Assembly (NCBI GenBank): GCA_003512955.1
Contig: DOTG01000043.1
Coordinates: forward strand, 7,717 to 71,716
Direction: 5' to 3'
Source of the DNA: Marinilabiliales bacterium
Lineage (GTDB): Bacteria; Bacteroidota; Bacteroidia; Bacteroidales; SZUA-534
DNA length: 64,000 nucleotides
Part shown: one piece after another, positions 1 through 8,692 of the stretch
Layout: the number at the start of each line of letters is the position of its first letter
Position numbering within the stretch: the first letter of the stretch is position 1
Position numbers and translations under genes: made by a program
Notes under the pieces: model-generated
Databases searched by the model: none
Told to the model about the DNA's origin: nothing
Seen by the model: only the letters and a program-made list of their open reading frames with translations

Positions 1-26
1 ACTAAACCCCGGTTTTGTTAGATATT

Positions 27-57
27 AAAAAGGCCGGACAGGTGTTCGGCCTTTTTT
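27..57. terminator. Bidirectional hairpin terminator
   Basis: A GC-rich stem (AAAGGCCGGA paired with TTCGGCCTTT, one G-T wobble) with a 6-base loop is followed by a T run on the plus strand and preceded by an A run, so it can stop transcription both ways. It probably ends a gene lying left of the window and may also catch transcripts from the leftward MORN-repeat gene. Confidence 0.75.
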
Positions 58-173
58 GATTTCGATGAAACCTATCGTGCTTAAGAAGTAATCTAAGTCG
101 TTTTTCTTTCATCAAAGCCAAATGATCGTTTAGATGTTTCCTAAAATCCGCAAATCATCTGGAAAACCGTTGA

Positions 174-242
174 AAGTCATGGGGTGACTCAATTTGACAC
201 AAAAAAGTAAACAATTGTATTCAATTAGTCACCCCGTGACTT
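174..242. repeat. Nested palindromic repeat
   Basis: Two arms of about 18-20 bases pair across a 28-base loop, and each arm is itself nearly palindromic (right arm core AGTCACCCCGTGACT). The GTCAC-xx-GTGA core and a TTTGACAC segment resemble the MITE-like elements at 21.4 and 46.7 kb, so this may be a diverged or partial relative. It lies just past the stop of the leftward MORN-repeat gene. A TTTCCTAAAATCCGCAA stretch at its left edge recurs with small changes near 14,050. Confidence 0.5.
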
Positions 243-261
243 GCGGAAATATGGTGTTTAA

Positions 262-1980
262 TCAATACTGTTCTTTCCGTTTGTCAGTTTTTACTTTCAC
301 CTCTTTATCGTCTTTATACACGGCTTCGTAAAGAACCTCTCCCCTGATTTTAAGGTATTTCACCGAGCCATGTTTTTTCCCGTTCTTATACTCAATTTCA
401 CTATTCAAAGGGCCCTCTTTGTACCAGGTTTGCCAGATTCCATGTTCCCGCCCCTCTTTGTAAGTTTCAAGCCGGAGCATTTTATTATATTCGTTATAAT
501 ACTTCCAAACGCCATCCTTCAGGCCATTGACATAATTTCCCTCGATGATTTTGGTGCCATTTTCGCGCCATGTAAAATATGGGCCGTGTGGCATCCCCAA
601 TTGGTAATTTTCTTCCATCCGTTTGTTTCCGCCCGGGTACCAATAGGTTGCTTTCCCATGTTTCAGGTTATTTTTGTAGGATAGCCGGTAACTCATTTCC
701 CCGTTTTCGAACCACGCCTGCCAGACACTGTCCATCGCCCCGGCCTTAAAATAGCCGGTCAGTTCCAGTTGCCCGTTTTCGTACCAGCGTTGCCAGAATC
801 CTCCCTCTTTTCCATCTACAAAATTACCCTCGTGGAACTTTTGTTTGTTCTCAAAGTTGATCACCCAATGTCCTGTTTTTATACCGTTCAGGTAATCGCC
901 CTCTTTCCAGATTTCACCATTCTCGTACCAATACACCCAGTGGCCATCTAACTGGTTGTTTTTATAATTTCCCTCGTTCCCTTTGATACCGTTGATCCGC
1001 CAATAGGTCCAAAGTCCTTCCTGAATGTCGTTGACAAAGTGCCCTTCGATATCCAGCTTCCCATTTTCATGCCACCATGAGGCTTTCCCGTTTTTCTTAT
1101 CCTTTTTGAATTCAATTTCGCTGGCTTTTTGGCCCGATGCGTACCAATTGGTTTGCAGCCCCTCCTTCATCCCCAGTTTATAATTTACCTGAATTTTGGG
1201 TTTTCCATCGTGGTACCAGTAATTCCAGTTGCCTTCTTTCTTCTCAAAAAGGATGATGCCTTCCATCTCCTTTTGGCCATTTTGGTAATACCGGGTATTC
1301 ATGCCGCTTTCATAATTAATCTCGCTCAACAGGTTTCCCTCGCGGTAATACGAAATCCATTTTCCGGCCTCCAGTCCGTTTCGATAGTTTCCCGACGACA
1401 TCAACTGTCCGTTGTTGTAATAACGTTTCCAGTAGCCATTGGGGAATCCGCCTTGGTAAGTTCCGGTTTCTTCCACTTGCCCATTTTGGTAATAGGTGGT
1501 GATGGTACCATTGCCACCGTCCAGGGTTTGCTTGCCCTCCTTATCCCAAAAGGCCATGATAAAAACCGAATCAGAACGGTATAATTCCTCTTTGTTTTTT
1601 TGCCCCTTCCCGTTAAAGTAACTCCAGATGCTGTCTTTCTTGCCCTCATGATAATAACCGCTCACACGTGGTACCCCGTTCAGATAGTTTTCCACAAAAA
1701 AACCATGCAAGATGCCGTTTTTAAACGCCCCCTGATTCTGGATGTTGCCGTTCCTAAAAAAATAGGTCAGCTTACCGTTTACCGCTCCTTTTCGAAATTC
1801 GGTTTCCTGCAATTTTACCCCAAGGCTGTCGTAATACACCCATAAGCCCTGTTCTTTACCATTTATAAGCACTCCGGTACTGGCCAACGTACCGTTGTTA
1901 TGAAAATAATTGGTTTTTTGCTGGGCTACGCCAACAAGGGCAAACAGCATTAAGGCAGGAAGAAAGATTTGATACTTCAT
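262..1980 (-). CDS. Exported MORN-repeat (YwqK-like) protein
   Basis: After a signal peptide (residues 1-19, ending before QQKTNYF) the protein of about 572 residues is almost entirely a run of some twenty or more MORN_2-type repeats of about 23 residues, with the pattern G-x-W-x-x-Y-x-x-N-G and alternating aromatic and Gly positions. Such repeats form an elongated beta meander. Relatives are often annotated 'toxin-antitoxin system YwqK family antitoxin', but nothing here shows a toxin partner and export argues against that role. The ATG at 1980 is preferred to an in-frame TTG at 1992 because it directly precedes a normal signal peptide and follows a promoter-like TATATTTG by about 35 bases. 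Its molecular function is unknown; a surface or periplasmic binding role is a guess. Confidence 0.85.
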   Translation of the reverse strand: MKYQIFLPALMLFALVGVAQQKTNYFHNNGTLASTGVLINGKEQGLWVYYDSLGVKLQETEFRKGAVNGKLTYFFRNGNIQNQGAFKNGILHGFFVENYLNGVPRVSGYYHEGKKDSIWSYFNGKGQKNKEELYRSDSVFIMAFWDKEGKQTLDGGNGTITTYYQNGQVEETGTYQGGFPNGYWKRYYNNGQLMSSGNYRNGLEAGKWISYYREGNLLSEINYESGMNTRYYQNGQKEMEGIILFEKKEGNWNYWYHDGKPKIQVNYKLGMKEGLQTNWYASGQKASEIEFKKDKKNGKASWWHENGKLDIEGHFVNDIQEGLWTYWRINGIKGNEGNYKNNQLDGHWVYWYENGEIWKEGDYLNGIKTGHWVINFENKQKFHEGNFVDGKEGGFWQRWYENGQLELTGYFKAGAMDSVWQAWFENGEMSYRLSYKNNLKHGKATYWYPGGNKRMEENYQLGMPHGPYFTWRENGTKIIEGNYVNGLKDGVWKYYNEYNKMLRLETYKEGREHGIWQTWYKEGPLNSEIEYKNGKKHGSVKYLKIRGEVLYEAVYKDDKEVKVKTDKRKEQY

Positions 1981-1992
1981 ATCTTTTATCAA

Positions 1993-2459
1993 TCAAAGGT
2001 TGTAATTCAATTCACAAATATAAACCGCTTTTTCAGGTAATTCAATTTCGATAGAACGAAAACCATGAAAAGCTATTTTAGTTAGCCTGGTATTTTTAAC
2101 ATAACCCTTCCGGATTTACAATTTCTGTTAGATAGATGCAATTTACCGACCCCTGAATGTGAAAATTTGAGTCAACCCCAACCTTTCAAAAGCCTGACAA
2201 TTGTCATATTTCACTCAAACGTTTGCTGATGCCGCAAAGCGTTTATTAATAAGAACACTATATTTTCGAATCTTACATTTTTATTTGTTTTCATTCTAAA
2301 TACTTTCAATCTATTACTATTTTCTCAAATAATGTTCTTATTTTGTGTTGAAAGAGCAAGATTTGCAAATTTTATTAATTAGGGTAAATCAATAGGAACA
2401 TCTTACAATATTAAATGGACAAAGTGAGATGTCAGAAATAAGTTAAAGAGATTAGGTGT
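1993..2459. other. Divergent intergenic region, MORN gene/gltB
   Basis: This AT-rich stretch of 467 bases separates two divergent genes. Apart from the minus-strand -7 element near 2014 no ORF, RNA gene or strong hairpin is supported. The gltB promoter must lie here, but no convincing TAnnTTTG copy was found on the plus strand. Confidence 0.5.
2014..2021 (-). promoter_or_regulatory. Bacteroidota -7 element (MORN gene)
   Basis: On the minus strand this reads TATATTTG, matching the TAnnTTTG -7 consensus of the Bacteroidota primary sigma factor. It lies about 34 bases upstream of the ATG at 1980. A clear -33 TTTG at the usual 19-20 base spacing is not seen. Confidence 0.5.
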
Positions 2460-5400
2460 ATGGATCAGAAAAATGGAACACAAGAACCGGGTGAGCAAGA
2501 GCAGAGAGGAATGTACACCCCGCAATATGAATCGGATGCCTGCGGGATTGGGTTTATTGCAAACATCAAAGGGGTCAAATCGCATCAATTGGTGCAGGAT
2601 GCATTGACCATGCTCGAAAATATGGAACACCGTGGAGCCATTGGTAGTGACCCCGAAACCGGCGATGGCGCAGGTATTTTAATCCAGGTGCCCGACAAAT
2701 TTTTCCGTTCGGAATGTGATAAAATCGGCATCGAACTGCCACCTTTTGGCTCGTATGGTGTGGGGATGGTCTATTTTCCGGGCGATGTGAAACTGCGTGA
2801 AGAATGCCGTAAATTGTTGAATGTACATGTAGCAGAACTAGGTTTTGAATTGTTAGGGTACCGCGATGTGCCTCATATTTCGCAGGTAGTGGGTGTTACC
2901 GCCCTTCAAAAAGAACCTAAAGTGGAACAGCTTTTTGTAAAACACCGCGACAACCTGACCCAAATGGATCTGGAACGTAAATTATTTGTGTTACGCCAAT
3001 ACAGTGCCCATACTATCAACCGGCAGGTGATGAACCATAGCATGGAGTTTTATTTTACTTCATTTTCATATAAAACGATTGTGTATAAGGGTCAATTCCG
3101 TACCCATCAGGTACGCGGGTATTATACCGATTTGACTGATAAGAGACTGAATTCGGCTATTGCGCTGATTCACTCCCGTTTTTCGACCAATACCTTTCCC
3201 AAATGGAGGCTAGCACAACCCTTCCGATACATTGCACACAACGGTGAAATAAATACCATCCGTGGAAACGTAAACTGGATGCGCTCGAACGAAACTTTGT
3301 TGGAATGCACCAAATTTACCCCGGATGAAATTCTCAAGCTCCGCCCAATTATGGACGAAACCAATTCCGATTCGGGGAACCTCGATTCGATGGTGGAAAT
3401 GCTGGTGATGGGCGGCCGCTCGCTGCCACATGTGCTGATGATGTTAATTCCCGAGGCATGGCAGCACACCCTGAAAATGAATGCAGCCAAAAAGGCGTTT
3501 TACGAATACCATGCTTCTATTATGGAACCGTGGGATGGCCCCGCTTCCATCTGTTTTACCGACGGAAATATCGTGGGAGCCACCTTAGACCGTAATGGAT
3601 TGCGCCCCTCAAGGATGGTGCTCACGAACGACGACCGTATTATTGTATCATCCGAAGCAGGGGCATTGCCCATTGAACCCGAAAAGATTGTGAAAAAATG
3701 GCGGGTACAGCCCGGTAAAATGATTTATGCCGATCTGGAACAGGGTCGTGTTCTTTATGATAAGGAGATTAAAGATGAAATTGCGAAACGCCGTCCTTAT
3801 GGGAAGTGGCTGGAGATGAACGAAAAACACATTGATGCCATTCCTGAAAAGCCGTTGACGTTTTCTTACGATATGGATTCCCTGTTGACACGTCAACAAG
3901 CCTTTGGATTTAGCCAGGAAGATGTGAACTTTATCATCCAAAGCATGGCCGAAACAGGGAAAGAGCCTCTGGGTTCTATGGGGAGCGATGTTCCCATTGC
4001 TATCCTTTCGAACCAAAGCCGGCACCTTTCGAACTATTTCAAGCAGCAGTTTGCACAAGTAAGCAATCCTCCCATTGATCCAATCAGGGAGCGGATTGTG
4101 ATGTCGTTGCGGTCGTCGGTCGGAAAAATTTACAACCTGCTATCGGAAACCCCTTTGCACTGTAAACAGCTTACTTTTGATCAACCGGTGCTGACCAACG
4201 AACAACTGGAAAAACTCCGGAATTATCACGACACCAACTTCCGCATAAAAGTGATTGATGCCATCTATCCTGCCACTGGATTGCCCGGTGAATTGGAAAA
4301 GGCCCTCGATAAAATTTGTGCCGAAGCTGATGTGGCAATCATGGAAGATGGGCATAATGCGATTTTAATTTCCGACCGGAAAATTGATAAAAACAATGCC
4401 CCAATACCGTCACTGTTGGCGGTTGGTGCCCTTCATCACCATTTGGTTGAAAACGGGTTACGGGTACGTACCGGTATTATTGTGGAAGCGGGCGATGTGC
4501 GCGAAACCCATCATTTTGCCACCCTAATTGGATATGGAGCCAATGCCATCAACCCTTACATGGCTTTTGAAACCATTGTATCGCTGGAAGCCAATAAAAC
4601 CTCACCCAAAGGAATTGACAACCCTAAAGCTTATCAGAATTATACTAAAGCCATTGGCGGTGGATTGCTGAAAATATTCTCCAAAATGGGAATCTCCACG
4701 TTGCAATCATACCACGGGGCTCAGATTTTCGAAGTTATTGGACTGTCCGACAAGGTAATACATAAATGTTTCAAAGGTACGGTTTCCCGGCTGGGAGGCA
4801 TCGACTTTGATGGAATTGCCCGTGAGGTCTGTGTCAGGCACCGCCTGGCTTTCCCAAAACAAGCCGGGTTAAAACCGAGGCTCGACGAGGGAGGGGTGTA
4901 CCAATGGAAACAAAAAGGGGAACATCACCTTTTTAATCCAAAAACCATCACCTTGTTGCAACGTGCAGCCCGCAACAATGACCTGGAAGCTTATAAAGAA
5001 TATACCCATGAAATAAACGACCAGGCGGATAAAGCAGTTACCATCCGTAGTCTGTTCGAATTTAAAAGACACAAATCGGTTCCTATTGATGAGGTGGAGC
5101 CTGTGGAAAGCATCTTTAAACGGTTTGCTACCGGTGCTATGTCGTTTGGTTCCATTTCGCACGAAGCGCACTCTACGTTAGCTATTGCCATGAACCGCAT
5201 TGGTGGGAAAAGCAACAGTGGGGAAGGAGGCGAAGACGAAATGCGCTTTGAACCGTTGCCTAATGGCGACAGCATGCGTTCGGCCATTAAACAAGTGGCC
5301 TCAGGTAGGTTTGGCGTAACCAGTTATTACCTTTCCAATGCCGACGAATTGCAAATTAAGATGGCTCAAGGGGCCAAACCTGGTGAAGGTGGCCAATTGC

Positions 5401-7049
5401 CCGGTGATAAAGTAGATGAATGGATTGGCAGGGTTCGACATTCTACGCCTGGTGTCGGTCTGATTTCACCCCCACCTCACCACGATATTTATTCCATTGA
5501 GGATTTGGCCCAGTTGATTTATGATTTGAAAAATGCCAACCGACAGGCGCGCATCAACGTGAAACTTGTTTCTAAGGCAGGTGTGGGAACCATTGCCGCA
5601 GGTGTGGCTAAGGCTCATGCCGACGTTATCCTGATTGCTGGCCACGACGGCGGAACAGGGGCTTCCCCCGTAAGTTCGGTGCAATATGCCGGAACTCCGT
5701 GGGAACTTGGATTATCGGAAACACACCAAACCTTGGTAAAAAACAGGTTACGCGACCGCATTACCCTCCAGGTAGATGGGCAGATGCGTACTGGACGCGA
5801 CTTAGCCATTGCCACCTTTTTAGGTGCCGAGGAATGGGGAATTGCCACGGCAGCTCTGGTGGCCAGTGGATGCATCATGATGCGTAAATGCCATTCCAAC
5901 ACATGTCCGGTAGGAGTGGCCACGCAAGACAAAGAACTACGAAAACTGTTTACAGGCGATCCACAGCATGTGATCAACTATTTTACCTTTTTAGCTCAGG
6001 ATCTGCGCCAAATTATGGCCGAACTTGGGTTCCGTAAGGTGAACGAAATGGTAGGCCAGGTAGATATGTTGCGCGTAAGGGAAGACATTGATCATTGGAA
6101 AATAAAGACCCTCGATTTGAGCCCAATTTTGTATAAAGAACCCGCTGATAAATCTGTAGGCCTTTACAAAAAAATTGAACAGGACCATGGCGTTGAACAT
6201 TTCTTCGACTGGAAATTGATGGATTTGGTAAAACCCGCGCTGGAAAAAGGCAAAAAAGTGACGGGTTCATTCAATGTACGAAATACCGACCGTGCCATTG
6301 GCACCCTGCTCTCTAACGAGATTTCAAAAATTTATAAAGGAAATGGGCTACCCGATGATACCATCCATGTGAAATTCCATGGCTCGGCAGGTCAAAGTTT
6401 TGGAGCTTTTGCATCCAAAGGCCTCACCTTTGAACTGGAAGGCGAAGCCAACGACTACTTTGGCAAAGGCCTTTCGGGAAGCAAATTGGTGGTGTATCCC
6501 GACCGGAAATCTATCTTTAAAGCCGAAGAAAATGTCATCATTGGCAATGTAGCCTTCTACGGAGCCACGTCGGGCGAAGCATACATCCGTGGAATTGCCG
6601 GCGAACGCTTTTGCGTACGTAATTCCGGAGCTATCGCGGTGGTTGAAGGTGTGGGCCGACATGGCTGCGAATACATGACCGGAGGTGTAGCCATTGTTTT
6701 AGGTAACGTGGGTTCCAACTTTGGCGCAGGTATGTCGGGAGGTGTGGCCTATATTTACGATGTGGAAGGAACCTTTGAAAAATACCGTAATTACGAACTG
6801 TCCGATTACGATACCATTGAATACGACGATGAAGAGGTATTGCGAAAGTATATTTCTAATCACTTCAATTACACTGGTAGCACACGCGCTAAAGAGATTC
6901 TTGAGGATTGGGACAATGCATTGTTGAAATTCATTAAAATATTCCCTAAAGAATACAAAGAAGCATTAAGAAAGCAAAAAGAGAAAAAAGTACAGCAGCC
7001 AGACAGTCAGACAATTGAAAAGAGGACTGAAAATGCGGTGTTGGCATAG
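2460..7049 (+). CDS. gltB: Glutamate synthase large subunit
   Basis: GltB makes two glutamates from glutamine and 2-oxoglutarate together with GltD, the main ammonia-assimilation step after glutamine synthetase. The 1529-residue protein has the full family length. An N-terminal extension precedes DACGIGF, where Cys28 is the expected nucleophile of the class II amidotransferase domain after processing. The central FMN/synthase region contains GAMSFGSISHEAH and GEGGEDEMRF and the 3Fe-4S cysteine motif CHSNTCPVGVA. The C-terminal GXGXG-rich beta-helix domain is intact (residues ~1240-1450). gltD follows after 32 bases, so the two form an operon. The ATG at 2460 is the only sensible start. Confidence 0.97.
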   Translation: MDQKNGTQEPGEQEQRGMYTPQYESDACGIGFIANIKGVKSHQLVQDALTMLENMEHRGAIGSDPETGDGAGILIQVPDKFFRSECDKIGIELPPFGSYGVGMVYFPGDVKLREECRKLLNVHVAELGFELLGYRDVPHISQVVGVTALQKEPKVEQLFVKHRDNLTQMDLERKLFVLRQYSAHTINRQVMNHSMEFYFTSFSYKTIVYKGQFRTHQVRGYYTDLTDKRLNSAIALIHSRFSTNTFPKWRLAQPFRYIAHNGEINTIRGNVNWMRSNETLLECTKFTPDEILKLRPIMDETNSDSGNLDSMVEMLVMGGRSLPHVLMMLIPEAWQHTLKMNAAKKAFYEYHASIMEPWDGPASICFTDGNIVGATLDRNGLRPSRMVLTNDDRIIVSSEAGALPIEPEKIVKKWRVQPGKMIYADLEQGRVLYDKEIKDEIAKRRPYGKWLEMNEKHIDAIPEKPLTFSYDMDSLLTRQQAFGFSQEDVNFIIQSMAETGKEPLGSMGSDVPIAILSNQSRHLSNYFKQQFAQVSNPPIDPIRERIVMSLRSSVGKIYNLLSETPLHCKQLTFDQPVLTNEQLEKLRNYHDTNFRIKVIDAIYPATGLPGELEKALDKICAEADVAIMEDGHNAILISDRKIDKNNAPIPSLLAVGALHHHLVENGLRVRTGIIVEAGDVRETHHFATLIGYGANAINPYMAFETIVSLEANKTSPKGIDNPKAYQNYTKAIGGGLLKIFSKMGISTLQSYHGAQIFEVIGLSDKVIHKCFKGTVSRLGGIDFDGIAREVCVRHRLAFPKQAGLKPRLDEGGVYQWKQKGEHHLFNPKTITLLQRAARNNDLEAYKEYTHEINDQADKAVTIRSLFEFKRHKSVPIDEVEPVESIFKRFATGAMSFGSISHEAHSTLAIAMNRIGGKSNSGEGGEDEMRFEPLPNGDSMRSAIKQVASGRFGVTSYYLSNADELQIKMAQGAKPGEGGQLPGDKVDEWIGRVRHSTPGVGLISPPPHHDIYSIEDLAQLIYDLKNANRQARINVKLVSKAGVGTIAAGVAKAHADVILIAGHDGGTGASPVSSVQYAGTPWELGLSETHQTLVKNRLRDRITLQVDGQMRTGRDLAIATFLGAEEWGIATAALVASGCIMMRKCHSNTCPVGVATQDKELRKLFTGDPQHVINYFTFLAQDLRQIMAELGFRKVNEMVGQVDMLRVREDIDHWKIKTLDLSPILYKEPADKSVGLYKKIEQDHGVEHFFDWKLMDLVKPALEKGKKVTGSFNVRNTDRAIGTLLSNEISKIYKGNGLPDDTIHVKFHGSAGQSFGAFASKGLTFELEGEANDYFGKGLSGSKLVVYPDRKSIFKAEENVIIGNVAFYGATSGEAYIRGIAGERFCVRNSGAIAVVEGVGRHGCEYMTGGVAIVLGNVGSNFGAGMSGGVAYIYDVEGTFEKYRNYELSDYDTIEYDDEEVLRKYISNHFNYTGSTRAKEILEDWDNALLKFIKIFPKEYKEALRKQKEKKVQQPDSQTIEKRTENAVLA

Positions 7050-7081
7050 GTTAAAAATTAAGATTATTAAAAGGAAAAACA

Positions 7082-8533
7082 ATGGGAAAAGTCACTGGAT
7101 TTTTAGAATATAAAAGGCAACTTCCGCCTAACAAACCGGTGGAACAACGGATACAGGATTTCAACGAATTCGTGCTGCCGGTAACAAAAATAAACGTAGA
7201 GAAGCAAGCGGCCCGTTGCATGGATTGTGGTGTTCCTTTTTGTCACCATGGATGTCCACTGGGCAACAACATCCCTGATTTTAACGATATGGTTTACAAA
7301 GAGAATTGGAAAGCTGCTTATAAAATACTTATTTCTACCAACAATTTTCCGGAATTTACCGGGCGGATATGTCCTGCCCCTTGCGAAACCTCATGCGTGC
7401 TCTCTATCAACAAAGAGGCTACTGCCATAGAGATGATTGAAAAAAACATTATTGAACGGGCTTTTAAAGAGGGTTGGGTTCGGCCAAACCTTCCTCTGTT
7501 ACGCACCAATAAAAAGATAGCTGTAATTGGTTCAGGGCCATCCGGATTGGCTGCTGCCAGTCAATTGAATTCAGCCGGGCATCAGGTAACCGTGTTTGAA
7601 CGGGCCGACCGTATCGGTGGATTGTTGAGGTATGGCATCCCTGATTTTAAACTAGAGAAGAGCGTGTTGGATCGTAGGATTGAACTGATGAAAGAAGAAG
7701 GCATTGAATTCAAAACCGGGGTGAATGTGGGTGTTGATTATGCTGCCAAGGAATTAATTGGCGATTTCAATGCCATCCTGTTAACAGGAGGTTCTACCAT
7801 TCCGCGCGACCTAAAAGCTAACGGACGCGAAGCCAAAGGGGTGCATTTTGCCATGGATTTTCTTACTCAACAAAACAAACGGTTGGCCGGTGATTATATT
7901 TCCGAAGACCAAGCCATAATAGCTACCGGAAAACAGGTTCTGGTGATTGGCGGTGGCGATACCGGTTCTGACTGTGTGGGAACCTCCATTCGACAAGGAG
8001 CACTGAATGTCACCCAGATCGAGGTATTGCCCAAACCGGCCATTGGGAAAAACCCAAAAACCCCTTGGCCCGAATATCCGGCTATCTTGCGTACCAGTTC
8101 CTCGCAACAGGAAGGTTGCCAGCGGTTCTGGTCGGTGCAGACCAAACAGTTCATCGCCGATGAACGGGGTCAGTTAAAGGCTGTGAAACTGGTGGATGTC
8201 CGTTGGGTAAATGGCGGGTTTGAGGAAATAAAGGATACCGAACGGGAAATCCCCTGCGACTTGGCATTTCTGTCCATTGGATTTGTACATCCGCAGCACG
8301 AGGGGCTGCTAACCCAATTGGGCGTGCAAATCGATGAACGGGGAAACGTGAAAACCCGAAAATTCCATACCTCCAAAGAGGGTGTGTTTGCAGCCGGGGA
8401 TATGCGTCGGGGACAATCACTGGTGGTGCATGCCATCAGCGAAGGCCGCGAAGCCGCCCGCGAAATCGACATTTATCTGACGGGCACCTCGGTGTTGGAC
8501 TCAAAAAATCATTCCCTAATCAATATCCGGTAG
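7082..8533 (+). CDS. gltD: Glutamate synthase small subunit
   Basis: GltD passes electrons from NAD(P)H through FAD and iron-sulphur clusters to GltB. The 483-residue protein has the N-terminal cysteine clusters (CMDCGVPFCHHGCP and CPAPCETSC), an FAD-binding GSGPSGLAAA around residue 150 and a second nucleotide-binding GGGDTGSDC near residue 295, then the C-terminal AAGDMRRGQSLVV flavin motif. Length and domain order are normal for the family. It is the second gene of the gltBD operon and is followed by a hairpin terminator. Confidence 0.97.
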   Translation: MGKVTGFLEYKRQLPPNKPVEQRIQDFNEFVLPVTKINVEKQAARCMDCGVPFCHHGCPLGNNIPDFNDMVYKENWKAAYKILISTNNFPEFTGRICPAPCETSCVLSINKEATAIEMIEKNIIERAFKEGWVRPNLPLLRTNKKIAVIGSGPSGLAAASQLNSAGHQVTVFERADRIGGLLRYGIPDFKLEKSVLDRRIELMKEEGIEFKTGVNVGVDYAAKELIGDFNAILLTGGSTIPRDLKANGREAKGVHFAMDFLTQQNKRLAGDYISEDQAIIATGKQVLVIGGGDTGSDCVGTSIRQGALNVTQIEVLPKPAIGKNPKTPWPEYPAILRTSSSQQEGCQRFWSVQTKQFIADERGQLKAVKLVDVRWVNGGFEEIKDTEREIPCDLAFLSIGFVHPQHEGLLTQLGVQIDERGNVKTRKFHTSKEGVFAAGDMRRGQSLVVHAISEGREAAREIDIYLTGTSVLDSKNHSLINIR

Positions 8534-8562
8534 GTTCTTTTGGTTTATCCTTCATAGTTGGT

Positions 8563-8596
8563 AAAAGCCCTGGTAGTATGCGTCGGGGCTTTTTTG
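8563..8596 (+). terminator. Terminator after gltBD
   Basis: AAAAGCCC pairs with GGGCTTTT and is followed by a T run, about 30 bases after the gltD stop. It lies in the convergent gap before the leftward amidohydrolase gene. Confidence 0.8.
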
Positions 8597-8692
8597 TATG
8601 TTGGAAATAGTCTGTTAGGGTTGCAATATGGGTTAAATGTGTTGTTAAAACAGAATTTATTTGGATTAAAATTTCTTGTGAACTCCGTTTCC

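Noticed and set aside
370..1845. Several plus-strand reading frames opposite the MORN-repeat gene
   Set aside because: They are antisense shadows created by the regular repeat codons; none has family features or translation signals.
262..1980. MORN-repeat gene as the antitoxin of a toxin-antitoxin pair
   Set aside because: The protein has a signal peptide and is far longer than YwqK-type antitoxins, and no toxin gene is adjacent within the window.
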